From NCBI RefSeq assembly GCF_004193775.1, contig NC_041003.1, positions 23,924,685-23,988,684 on the forward strand: a DNA stretch of 64,000 nt, read 5' to 3'. The stretch comes from Glycine soja (taxonomy: Eukaryota; Streptophyta; Magnoliopsida; Fabales; Fabaceae). Under the pieces are notes generated by a model. It had not been told where the DNA came from. It saw only the letters and a program-made list of their open reading frames with translations, and searched no databases. Shown in pieces: positions 9,905 through 20,866 of this stretch; the first letter of the stretch is position 1, and the number at the start of each line of letters is the position of its first letter. A program made the translations under genes and the position numbers.

Positions 9905-10870
9905 GTATTTCCGCGTATCATCGGGCCCGCCGCCTCTGGATGATACAAGGGTGCAGAATGACCAAACTTGGTCTCTGCTTGTCATCGGGCCCGCCGCCTC
10001 TGGATGACAAAAGGGTGCGAATAACCATAAGGTATCTCCGCGTATCATGGGTGCAGAATGACCAAACTTGGTCTCTGCTTGTCATCGGGCCCGCCGCCTC
10101 TGGATGACAAAAGGGTGCGAATAACCATAAGGTATCTCCGCGTATCATGGGTGCAGAATGACCAAACTTGGTCTCTGCTTGTCATCGGGCCCGCCGCCTC
10201 TGGATGACAAAAGGGTGCGAATAACCATAAGGTATCTCCGCGTATCATGGGTGCAGAATGACAAAACTTGGTCTCTGCTTGTCATCGGGCCCGCCGCCTC
10301 TGGATGACAAAAGGGTGCGAATAACCATAAGGTATCTCCGCGTATCATGGGTGCAGAATGACCAAACTTGGTCTCTGCTTATCATCGGGCCCGCCGCCTC
10401 TGGATGACAAAAGGGTGCGAATAACCATAAGGTATCTCCGCGTATCATCGGGCCCGCCGCCTCTGGATGATACAAGGGTGCAGAATGACCAAACTTGGTC
10501 TCTGCTTGTCATCGGGCCCGCCGCCTCTGGATGACAAAAAGGGTGCGGATAACCGTAAGGTATCTCCGCGTATCATCGGGCCCGCCGCCTCTGGATGATA
10601 CAAGGGTGCAGAATGACCAGACTTGGTCTCTGCTTGTCATCGGGCCCGCCGCCTCTGGATGACAAAAAGGGTGCGGATAACCGTAAGGTATCTCCGCGTA
10701 TCATCGGGCCCGCCGCCTCTGGATGATACAAGGGTGCAGAATGACCAGACTTGGTCTCTGCTTGTCATCGGGCCCGCCGCCTCTGGATGACAAAAAGGGT
10801 GCGGATAACCGTAAGGTATCTCCGCGTATCATCGGGCCCGCCGCCTCTGGATGATACAAGGGTGCATGTC
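9905..10870 (-). repeat. 127/100-bp stem-loop array (E2)
   Basis: This is the same array as E1's, on the other strand. Units near 10448-10860 are about 127-128 bp. Four consecutive unit junctions (near 10048, 10148, 10248 and 10348) lack 27 bp, giving exact 100-bp units. The missing piece removes the loop and one arm of the GTATCATC stem. The deletion variant has thus been amplified locally. Confidence 0.9.
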
Positions 10871-10924
10871 ACATGACCTCAGGGTCAGTATGACAAAGAT
10901 TATGGGGCGGCCGACAAAAGCAAG

Positions 10925-11235
10925 GCTCTTGCTCCTACGTATCCTCCAATGAGGAATTCAGACCTACGTAGTTCTTGATAACTTGTGAGACTTGAAAAGT
11001 CTCCATCGGAAAATGCTGACATCTCCGAAAAAGGCCAGATGACCACATTGGCCTCTGCTCATCAATCACACTTGGGGTCACTGAATGACGAGGTGCGGAT
11101 AACCGTAAGGTGTCTCCGCGGGCTACCAGCTCTTGAGTTATGGCAACAAAAGGCGGTGTGGTTGACAAAAGCGAGGCTCTTGCTCCTACGTATCCTCCAA
11201 TGAGGAACTCAGACCTACGTAGTTCTGGATAACTT
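10925..11235 (-). repeat. Duplicated TACGTA stem-loop block (E2)
   Basis: Two copies (about 10925-10990 and 11175-11235) of the CTACGTA...TACGTAG stem-loop with CCTC/GAGG inner arms, matching E1 6290-6640. Between them lies a GTCATTCAGTGACC...GATGAGCAG-type hairpin stretch. Confidence 0.75.
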
Positions 11236-11879
11236 GTGAGACTTGAAAAAGTCTCGGTGTTTTCCCACTAAAATGCAAACATGCTTTAGCAAGGAGACAA
11301 ATATTCCAACTGATTTAGAGCAGCATATGCTTTCTTGAGTGAAAAACAATGCGCCTACCGGGGAAGGAGAGTCCGCTGATGAAATCTCCCATAACCATAA
11401 ATGAGATTTTGGATGTTAGCATTTCGTTTCTAAATGACCATTTAGAGGAAACACTGGGTTCGACAAAAATAGAAGAAATCCACTCAAAGTGTATCAATCT
11501 CGCACAGGTAAGTGTTTCATCCTAATTCCGAACCATAGATATGTCATGACTTGACTTTGCAAATTATTTCCTATCAAACCAAAAATTACATGCGTGATCA
11601 TGGTTCAATAGGGCTTCCCTTGGGAATGGGGTCTTTTGGTGGTTTCTTCTTTCGGCTTTTGTGTGTTTTTGGCTTTTGATTTTCCTGGCTTTTTCTTTTT
11701 CTGTTTTTTTTTGTTTAGTGCGGGGCGAGAAAAAAAAGGTCGCTAGCGCACGGGATTTTGGTTGGTAATTAAAGGGAGAAGACCATTTTAGGTCGTGGAT
11801 TCCTTTCCTTCTTTTTGTTCATTTGGTGACAATTCTGTATTGTCCAGATATTGTCCGGTCCAAAGACCTCTCTGCACAT
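11236..11879. other. E2 stretch without gene
   Basis: Non-coding counterpart of E1 5641-6289. It holds a T-rich run and the GGTCGCTAGCGCACG segment. Nothing credible is encoded. Confidence 0.45.
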
Positions 11880-12085
11880 TTCTTCTGTTTTCTTTCGATC
11901 CTTGATCAGGAGCTTTCTTTCCTTCTTTTCTCCTTTTTTTCTTTCTCCCATTCTTTGATTGGGAATTTTCTTTCTTTTCTTTTTGCTTTCTCCCACTCTT
12001 TGATTGGGAATTTCCTTTCTTTTCTTTTTTTTGCTTTCTCTTTGATTGGAAATTTTCCTTCTCTTTCTTTTTGCTTCCGAGGGTA
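11880..12085 (-). repeat. Purine-rich tandem repeat (E2)
   Basis: About four units around the GGGAATTTTCTTTC / TTTGATTGGGAA core (pyrimidine-rich as written on the plus strand). Homologous to E1 5400-5640, with fewer and rearranged units. Confidence 0.7.
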
Positions 12086-12649
12086 AGGATTGACATTCTC
12101 ACCCTGGGTCAAGGTTTATGGTGAGTCAAGATTTTGGCTCAAGACTTGTAGAATGGCTAGACATGATACATGTCAGGGTTTGGTTTGGTTCAAAGATAAA
12201 AGGGATGCCCCACATTATTTCCATGACACAAATGCAAAAATGATGATTTGGAAACTTTATGCAAAACTGGTCATGCATGCACCTATGCGGACACTCAAGT
12301 GTCAAATTTTTATGGTCATGTGATGCTAGGGCTCATGATTCATTTCCTCTATTTTTAGTCAACCCAATGTTTCCAAAATATGTTCTTTTATCAATTTGTG
12401 CATTCATTCGAGTCCATTTCGGGCGTCCGGGAAAATTTTCACAGCATTCACCCTTCAGGTGTATACACATTTTTCAAAAACTAGTTATGATCAGTGAATT
12501 TTTTCAAAGAAAAGCTAGAAGTCATCTCTTTTCAAAAGCATGTTGGTTTTTCAGCTAGACAACTTATTTTTCTTTTTTTCTCCTTTTTTTTTCATTTGTT
12601 CATTTCTTTTTCTCGTTTGTTTTTGTTTTTTTTCCCCTTTTTTCATGAG

Positions 12650-12925
12650 GTATTTTGCTACCTAAACATGTGTATATTTTTGTGTGGTATTTTTGCTATA
12701 TACATGCATATCCAAGGTATCTTGCTACCTAAACATACATATATATATTTTGTGAGGTATCTTTTTGCTACATACATGCATATCTAAGGTATCTTGCTAC
12801 CTAAACATACATATATATATTTTGTGAGGTAGTTGTTTGCTACCTAAATTACATACATGCATATCTAAGGTATTTTTCACTACCTAAACACGCATACATG
12901 TATTTTGTGAGGTATGACTACCTTC
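12650..12925 (-). repeat. About 73-bp AT-rich tandem repeat (E2)
   Basis: About four units with GAGGTATTTTTGC...GCATATC(C/T)AAGGTATCTTGCTACCTAAACATAC. Counterpart of E1 4590-4855. Each unit keeps the AGGTA/TACCT arms. Confidence 0.75.
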
Positions 12926-13209
12926 CGAGCTTGTGCTCGTTTTATTTAAATTCTTAGGATCATGAGCAACTAGGTATGTCCCAATAAGACTTGAGAAACA
13001 AAAGGTGATCAAATAGCAAGCAGAAATTTAAAAGTTACTAGGTTGCCTCCTAGTAGCGCTTCTTTAACGTCTTGAGCTGGACGCGTTATGACTTGTCAGT
13101 CACTGACCTAGTACTTTGCTTACCTTTGGCTTTGGACTTGGTAGCCTGCTGGTCGGCCATGTGTCGTAGGCAACGCTCTAACCTTTTTGCGGATGAGCTG
13201 AGGTGAACT

Positions 13210-13985
13210 CTAGAGGTGGTGGCGGTGTGTCTATTGCCCGCTACCGGCCATCCCAATGCTGTTGTGGTGTTTCGCCCTGCGCCTGCCTAGGGACGCAGTA
13301 CTTCTTGATGAAAGCTCGATCAGTAGGGGGCCTGATGCCCTTGCTGGAGGTTACAGGTACTCCGTAGAACTGACAGAGACCCGTAATTAGAGCTTGACAA
13401 CTCCAAGACCCTGTTGGACTTCTTCGGGTCCACTGGGTGTCTTACAGGCGCAATCCCTGCAAACAAAAGATGAAATCAGAAATCAGTTGAGCGATGTGCA
13501 TACTTACCTATGATGACGTGACCTTGCCGGGGGGGTACGGGCACCCTGTAGGACTGATAGAGGCCCGTAACCAGAGCTGGAAACCCCAGGGCCCTGTTGG
13601 ACTTTTTCGGGTCCACTGGGTGTCTTGTGGGTGCGATCCCTGCAAACAATAGATGGTATCAGAAATCAGTTGAACTATATGCATACTTACCCACGTTGGG
13701 ACGACACAGACCAACTGATACTTTTGCAGGGGGAGATTGGCATTGCGGTCGCTGGGCAGAATGTTGCTAAGTAGCAATGTCATCTATATCTGTGTAAGAG
13801 TGGTCATGTTAGTGCACATGATCCGCACTCGTCTCTTTGCAGGCACGGGTGAAATCTTGCCCCGGTATGCATAGTAGCTGTGTGATAGCCTCCCTCTCTG
13901 GTTGTGCTCGCACAGTTGGCCCTCCTCCAATATCAGGGGGTGGCCCAGGAACCGTTAAAAGGAAACTACTGGCCCCTTAACCGAA
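13210..13985 (-). pseudogene. Envelope-like remnant (E2)
   Basis: Minus-strand counterpart of E1 3540-4330, with the same disabling changes. An open piece at 13508-13783 reads MTLLLSNILPSDRNANLPLQ..., then an HPQDTQWTRKS segment. The middle is duplicated here too (blocks at about 13640-13700 and 13440-13500), so the duplication was in the ancestor of E1 and E2. The frame is broken several times. In E5 the same region is a long ORF. Confidence 0.7.
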
Positions 13986-14035
13986 AGTGCAAGTCTCGGT
14001 TAAGCATTTAAGGACAGAGGACCTTAAATTATCTT

Positions 14036-15945
14036 AAGGTGTGGATATGGAGCCCACTGAAAGTGAGGACGCGTAGTCCTCTAAAGGCGAGGGCGTGTAG
14101 CCCTCTGAAGTTCAGGACGTGTCGCCTTTCGAAGGCGAGGGAGTGTAGTCCTATGATGGCAAAGACGTGCAATCCTCTAAAGGTGAGGGCATGCCCCCCT
14201 TTGAAAATGGGGAACATGTAGTCCTCTGATGGCGAGGACGTGTAGTCCTCTAAAGGTGAGGACGTGTAGTCCTCTGAAGGTGAGGGTGTGTAGCCCTACA
14301 AAGGTGAAGGCGCATGACCCTTTGACGGCGAGGACGTGTAGTCCTCTGAAGTTGAAGGTACATGACCCTTTGAAGGCAAGGACGTGTAGTCCTCTGAAGG
14401 TGAAGGTAACTAGTACCCAAGGTGAGGGCGTGTAGCCCTCTCAAGGCGAGGACTTATAGTCCTCTGGAGGTGAGGGCGTGCAGCCCTCTGGTGGTGAGGA
14501 CGTGTAGTCCTCTCAAGGCGAGGACGTGTAGTCCTCTGACGGTGAGGGTAACTAGTACCCAAGGTGAGGGCGTGTAGCCCTCTCAAGGCGAGGACATGTA
14601 GTCCTCTGGAGGTAAGGGCGTGCAGCCCTCTGATGGTGAGGACGTGTAGTCCTCTCAAGGCGAGGACGTGTAGTCCTCTGACGGTGAGGGTAACTAGTAC
14701 CCAAGGTGAGGGCGTGTAGCCCTCTCAAGGCGAGGACATGTAGTCCTCTGGAGGTGAGGGCGTGCAGCCCTCTGATGGTGAGGACGTGTAGTCCTCTCAA
14801 GGCGAGGACGTGTAGTCCTTTCAACGGTGAGGGTAACTAGTACCCAAGGTGAGGGCGTGTAGCCCTCTCAAGGCGAGGACTTATAGTCCTCTGGAGGTGA
14901 GGGCGTGCAGCCCTCTGGTGGTGAGGACGTGTAGTCCTCTCAAGGCGAGGACGTGTAGTCCTCTCAACGGTGAGGGTAACTAGTACCCAAGGTGAGGGCG
15001 TGTAGCCCTCTCAAGGCGAGGACTTATAGTCCTCTGGAGGTGAGGGCGTGCAGCCCTCTGGTGGTGAGGACGTGTAGTCCTCTCAAGGCGAGGACGTGTA
15101 ATCCTCTGACGGTGAGGGTAACTAGTACCCAAGGTGAGGGCGTGTAGCCCTCTCAAGGCGAGGACATGTAGTCCTCTGGAGGTAAGGGCGTGCAGCCCTA
15201 TGATGGTGAGGACGTGTAGTCCTCTCAAGGTGAGGGCGTGCAGCCCTCTGATGGTGAGGACGTGTAGTCCTCTCAAGGCGAGGACATGTAGTCCTCTCAA
15301 CGGTGAGGGTAACTAGTACCCAAGGTGAGGGCGTGTAGCCCTCTCAAGGCGAGGACATGTAGTCCTCTGGAGGTGAGGGCGTGCAGCCCTCTGATGGTGA
15401 GGACGTGTAGTCCTCTCAAGGCGAGGACGTGTAGTCCTCTCAACGGTGAGGGTAACTAGTACCCAAGGTGAGGGCGTGTAGCCCTCTCAAGGCGAGGACT
15501 TATAGTCCTCTGGAGGTGAGGGCGTGCAGCCCTCTGGTGGTGAGGACGTGTAGTCCTCTCAAGGCGAGGACGTGTAATCCTCTGACGGTGAGGGTAACTA
15601 GTACCCAAGGTGAGGGCGTGTAGCCCTCTCAAGGCGAGGACATGTAGTCCTCTGGAGGTAAGGGCGTGCAGCCCTCTGATGGTGAGGACGTGTATTCCTC
15701 TCAAGGTGAGGGCGTGCAGCCCTCTGATGGTGAGGACGTGTAGTCCTCTCAAGGCGAGGACATGTAGTCCTCTCAACGGTGAGGGTAACTAGTACCCAAG
15801 GTGAGGGCGTGTAGCCCTCTCAAGGCGAGGACATGTAGTCCTCTGGAGGTGAGGGTGTGCAGCCCTCTGATGGTGAGGACGTGTAGTCCTCTCAAGGCGA
15901 GGATGTATAGTCCTCTGGAGACAAGGGTACTAGTACCCAAGGGTT
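14036..15945 (-). repeat. Expanded 24-bp palindromic minisatellite (E2)
   Basis: About 80 units of 24 bp, twice the E1 array. Typical units are GAGGACGTGTAGTCCTC and GAGGGCGTGTAGCCCTC with short joiners (TCAAGGC, TGGAGGT, TGATGGT). GGTAACTAGTACC markers recur at about 143-bp steps, with some 190-bp steps, showing about ten higher-order units of six or eight monomers. Open frames on both strands (up to 106 codons) follow the period and are not genes. Confidence 0.92.
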
Positions 15946-16775
15946 CACCCTTATGAGAAAGCAAGAGATCGACTCATCGAGAGGGTCGGTCATCCCAAAT
16001 CCACACGACTGGATATTAGATGTAGGAAATCTATGCAGTTAACATGATTTTTAGGGATGCAGATGCATGCAACCTTTGTCTTGAAATGCGGTAAATGCAG
16101 ACTTCATATGAAACAATGCAATGTAATGGTAAGTTTGTACAACGTTCATGACATTCTTTCCCTATTTTGTGATTTTGATTTTGATTTAATTTTTTTTGGA
16201 AAACACAGATTGACTGTCCTTTTGAAAGAGGTGATAATTCATGCAACCTCATCCTATCTTTTTGCAAATCTCTCCGGGAACTCCCTCAAAGTGTATGTTC
16301 TTTTTGATTTAGTCACTTGACCATTTTGGAGTGACGGCAATGGAGCCGTTTGATGCTTTAATCAATCTATTGAAATTCCAGGGCTTGTCTCCCCCTTTTT
16401 TTTCTTGTTTAAAAACATCGACGGGTGAGAACTTTTGATCGGCCCCTATGTTCACTTGAGGCTCATGCACGGTGCCCCTCATTGCCCCAGTGTAAGGCTT
16501 TGAGGTATCAATCGTTGCCTTTCGTCATGACCTTGTAGGAGGGAACCTATTGGGTGAATACTTCTAATCTGCCCCTAGGTTCGCTTGAGGTTTTTGCATG
16601 GTGCCTTTCGTTGCCCCAGTGTAGGGCTTAGAGGTACCAATTGTTGTCTTGTTTTCACAACCTCGTAGTAAGGAAGAATGAAAGAAGCAATTGATTTTTG
16701 CAAAAAGAATTTTCCAAGGACGAGAAATAGTCGAAGGATTTTTTTCAGTTGATGGATTAAGTCAAATGACTCCTA
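15946..16775. other. E2 stretch between minisatellite and solo LTR
   Basis: No gene is seen. It contains the approximately 128-bp duplication (about 16435-16640, GTGAGAACTTTTGATCGGCCC... type) also present in E1, and an A/T-rich part near 16150-16200. Colinear with E1 1704-2529. Confidence 0.5.
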
Positions 16776-17510
16776 TGTAGAAGCAAGATGTTTTGATGTT
16801 TCGATGATGCCAAAGGATCAAGTGCTTCCAAGTTTTATTCAAGACAAGAATCCAAGAAAATCAAGATATATGATCAAGTTGATCTCTAGAATCTTAGGAA
16901 GAAGTTTCCAAATTGAAGAAGCAAAAGGTTTGACCAAGGAATTCTATCATTTCAAATTGAGATTTGCTCTCTGGTAATCGATTACCAGCAGTTAAAAATG
17001 TTTTAATTCAAATTTTTAAAACCTGTAATCGATTACATAAGTCTTGTAATTGATTACCAGAGGGGATTTTCAGAAAATAATTTCCAAGAGACACATCTAT
17101 TCAAATGTTTTATGAACGGCCATTCAAATGTTTTAAAGAGAGTTTTCATTGCCCAAACAGTTTTATCCTCTCGAAAGATCGAGAGTTTTTTCTGAACTGA
17201 AATGTCTTATCCTCTCAAAAGATTCCTTGGTCAACCACTTGCATATTCAATAAGGAATTTTTGATTGATCTTCATTTTACAATCTACCTCTTTTACGAGA
17301 GACCTATTCTTCTCTTCTTCTTATTTCTGAAAAGGGATTAAGAGACCGTGGGTCTCTTGTTGTAGAGGATTCCTGAACACAAGGGAAGGGTTATCCCTGT
17401 GTGCATTGTTAATCCGAAAAGAGAGATTGATAGTTCAATTGGGGAATAGTCTTTGCATCTTAATTCAACCCCCCTTTTTCTTAAGGTAACTGAGGCCATT
17501 TGTCCAACAT
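16776..17510 (+). mobile_element. Copia-type solo LTR inside E2
   Basis: A 735-bp LTR, TGTAGAAGCA...TTGTCCAACA, with perfect TCCTA duplications at 16771-16775 and 17511-17515. It aligns with the SIRE-like LTR at 61053-62144: the same start, TTTTGATGATG near the start, GTAATCGATTAC motifs, and GAGGCCA near the end. No internal sequence is present. It sits at the same position and in the same relative orientation as the E1 copy (888-1698), about 76 bp shorter. Confidence 0.9.
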
Positions 17511-17989
17511 CCTATTCTTGATAACTCACTTCTCTCTAAAAAGACAAAATGAGGTCACATGAACGTCTATATTTTTACTTGAAAACACAGTCAATCAAAT
17601 GCCTTTTTATTTTTTTATTTTGAAACTTATTCTTTATTTTGAAACTTATTTGTTTTGAACTTTGCTCGTTGTTTTACGGCACCCCCCACCAACGTGCAAG
17701 ATGAGTAATCTCTGATTGAACGGTCTTGGAAGTCAACACTCAGGAGCGCAGGTTGCTTGAGCAAACAGACCAATGGCTTATACCCACATTCCGGTGAAAG
17801 TTGAATAAGCAAACATGCGTTTGTGAGAGGATGAGGGACAAAGATATCAACTTTATCCATTTCATTTAACATTGTAGCTGTGGTTTACAATAATGGCATA
17901 AACTTGGAAACCCTGATGAGTCATTAGGGACACCTAACAACAGCTTTCAAAATTGCCCCATGTGTGGCATCTCTTGTCAATGTCAGGAT

Positions 17990-19737
17990 TTACACGCAAT
18001 TCTCCTCAAATTTCAGCCAGCCCGCATCAATTAGATCTTGCACCTTACGCTTCAGAGCCCTACCATGCTCAATGGAACGCCCCGGGGCTTCTCCGTGACA
18101 AGCACACGTTGCGTTCGAGTCGTATCCTCAGAAAAATGGAGGTTGAGGAACCTTGGTTGGGGTTATGGCTACCATTGAATTATTGAGTGGATATGGGATC
18201 AAGTTTAGCATATGACAATGGAATTTGGGGTGAACCCTACAGGCTTTTTGCTGCAAAATTCCTTTTTGTTGGTGTTTTTTTTTGGTTTGTGCTAAAGGTG
18301 GTGTTCGTCATTGGAAGTGCGATAGACAGGCTTTGTGGTTGATTTAGGGATGGCCTTTGTGGATAACTGGGTGGTGGGTAAGGAGGAGGTTTGTTATTGG
18401 CTGAGTAATGACATTGTTGGGTTGGTGGGAAACTTGGCCGTATAGGAATGGCAGTCACAACATGGGTTTCTCCCTCTTTCTCACCCTCTTCATTTGCCCC
18501 AGTTTTCTCATTCGTCTAAGCAGGATGATTAAATTTGCCTCTTTTCAGATCCACTTCGATCCTTTCACTGGCGAAGACCAAATCCGCAAAGCTTTGAGGG
18601 TGCGCAGCCCACCATCTTTTCATAGTGGAGTACCGATAATGTGTCTACCATCACGATTATCGTCTCCCTTTCCATTATTGGGGGTACCACCTGGGCCGCC
18701 AGATCCCTCCACCTTTTGGGCGTGTTCTTTGAAAGATCCGTCCCCCTTTTTGCACATGTTCTGTAGTTGCATCCTATTCAGAACCATATCAAAATTGTAC
18801 TGATACTGCCTAACACAGGCAACCATTAGGTCCTTCCAAGAATGGACTCGGGAAGGTTCCAAGTTAGTGTACCAGGTAACAGCTACCCCAGTAAGACTTT
18901 CTTGGAAGGAATGTATCAGCAATTCCTCATCTTTTGCGTATTCCCCCATCTTCTGACAATACATCTTTAGATGGTTCTTGAGACAAGTAGTCCCCTTGTA
19001 CTTGTCAAAGTCCAGCACCTTGAACTTGGGAATGACCATGTTTGGGTATTAGGAACAACTTTCCTAGGTTAGCAAAGGCATAATCTTCACCTCCTTCAAT
19101 GGCCCTGAGCCTTTCCTTTAGATGATCCAACTTTCCCATTCCTGCCATAGTCATGAGGGTTTTTAACCGCTGTGGAATGCAAGAGGTGCAGTTGTGGGTG
19201 ATACTGAGGGCCCTCCAAAGGGTTTTGTAGGGTATACCACCAACTGCTTGCCCTTCAGTGGTATATCCGAGCCAAGGCTCGAAGTCGGCTAGATTGTGAT
19301 GGGGAATTTCATGGGTCTCTTCCACGGTTTAAGAGACATGTGCATGATCAGTTTGGGGTTGCTGGCTTTCAATGGGTATAGGAGTGGAGTTATTGACATT
19401 CTTATTGGGAGTGTACGCCACATTGGGTGGTGTATAGTTGAGAGGCAAGCCATATGACGGGAAGGCGTGCTCGTTTTGAATTTGCACATCATGGGGGGCC
19501 GCCCGTACTTCCTAAATCTTTGCCTACCATATTTGAGGTTGGATGATTCATTTGCTTGAGGCCGGATGGGGACGTCGGGTTCACCTTAGCAACAACGCTG
19601 GTAGCGGCAATTGCAACCGCATTGGCTTCCATTATCTTCTTCACGCTCATCATGGCCTCCATCATTGTGGCCATTTTCTCTTTAATGGCCTCCATGTCGG
19701 CCTTCATCTTCTCTTGTATCTCCTCTACTTCACCCAT
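17990..19737 (-). pseudogene. Broken gag (E2)
   Basis: Ogre gag in pieces. The N-terminus at 19737-19489 (MGEVEEIQEKMKADMEAIKE...) matches the starts of E3 and E6 gag. A frame at 19325-19005 follows, then 19039-18620 carries the gag core (PKFKVLDFDKYKGTTCLKNH..., WYTNLEPSRVHSWKDL, RQYQYNFDM). A proline-rich and Cys/His remnant lies at about 18460-18000. At least two frame changes and a stop separate them, and everything after gag (protease and pol) is missing. The frame stays open upstream of the first ATG with a PYRTR segment, as in E3 and E6. It is not able to make full Gag. Confidence 0.85.
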
Positions 19738-20866
19738 TACTCTAGCTCTAGCACGAGTTCGGTAAGGGCGTCGTAAAGCGTGTCCCTTTCTTTTTTATAA
19801 CAATGATTAAGTTCATTTTATTTTATTTTTCAAGGAAAGAATGCAACGAGCAATGCAACAAATGAAAAGCATGGATGCATGCGAATGATGTACAGTTGAA
19901 GTATTGCGAATTTTTACGCAAGATATGGGGTTGAATCAATTTAGATTTTCAACATGGTCCATGACATCTTTGTCAAGGTGAAACTGGAAGTAACAAGGAC
20001 ATCAATAATCCTAAATATGTTTGGCAGTAGACGAAACAGTGATGTGACTCGATTCATCTTTTGCCCCAATTTTGCAAGACGGTTACTTCCATATTTCAAC
20101 TTGACTTGATGAACCTTTTTGTAAAAGCATGAGCTTGGTTCAACCCCATAACCCAGGGAATGGCAATTTTGATCGCCAATACTTCAACAACACTTCATAG
20201 GGATGAATGACTCGGGAATATGCATGCTATGCATGGAAAATGTAATTATGAGATTGAGGTGCCCGAAAAAACACCCTTTCATGCATCAGGTACCATGTTC
20301 AATCATTTTGTTTTTAAGTGAAATGGGTTTATGATCCCAACATGGTTGGCTCATGGTACCGAATATATGCAACTAAGAATGCAGCGTGAATTTTCGGACT
20401 TCCCCTTTTTTTGTTTTTGTTTTGTAGAGGAAAATACAAGGATCATGTATGAGCAAACAAAAAGTATGTTGAACGCATATGATGATGCAATGACTCATGC
20501 GAAATGTGAGGCTGGAATATGATAACGGACAAATGCAGGAACGATATGTTCATTATGATATTATGAAGAGATGCTTATGCGATGCATGATATGAATGCAT
20601 TTTACGAACACGAGAGCCCGGAAAATTATCTCTTCTTACTTGCGCATTTGGGGGCGCAGTGCCCCATGTGTACAATTAAGAAGGTGATATGGACCTTCCG
20701 GCTTCCCGTGACAAAGGACGAGACCAACATACAATGCATGCTAGAGATAAAATGTGGGAGTGACTTGACTCGCACAAGCTTTTTGGAGTAGAAACATGGG
20801 ACCAACTCATTTTATTTCAAAAAGGAAGTCGTATCTAGTCAAGGTCTTAGAGACCATACAAGTTTC
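19738..20866. other. Spacer between ORF1 and gag (E2)
   Basis: No gene is seen. AT-rich non-coding sequence; the part nearest ORF1 (about 20700-20866) is nearly the same as E3 32330-32462. It may hold the 3' splice site for gag. Confidence 0.5.

Noticed and set aside
18408..18803. 131-codon plus-strand frame with apparent hydrophobic segments
   Set aside because: Overlaps broken gag of E2 on the other strand; composition reflects the antisense of a proline/Lys-rich gag.
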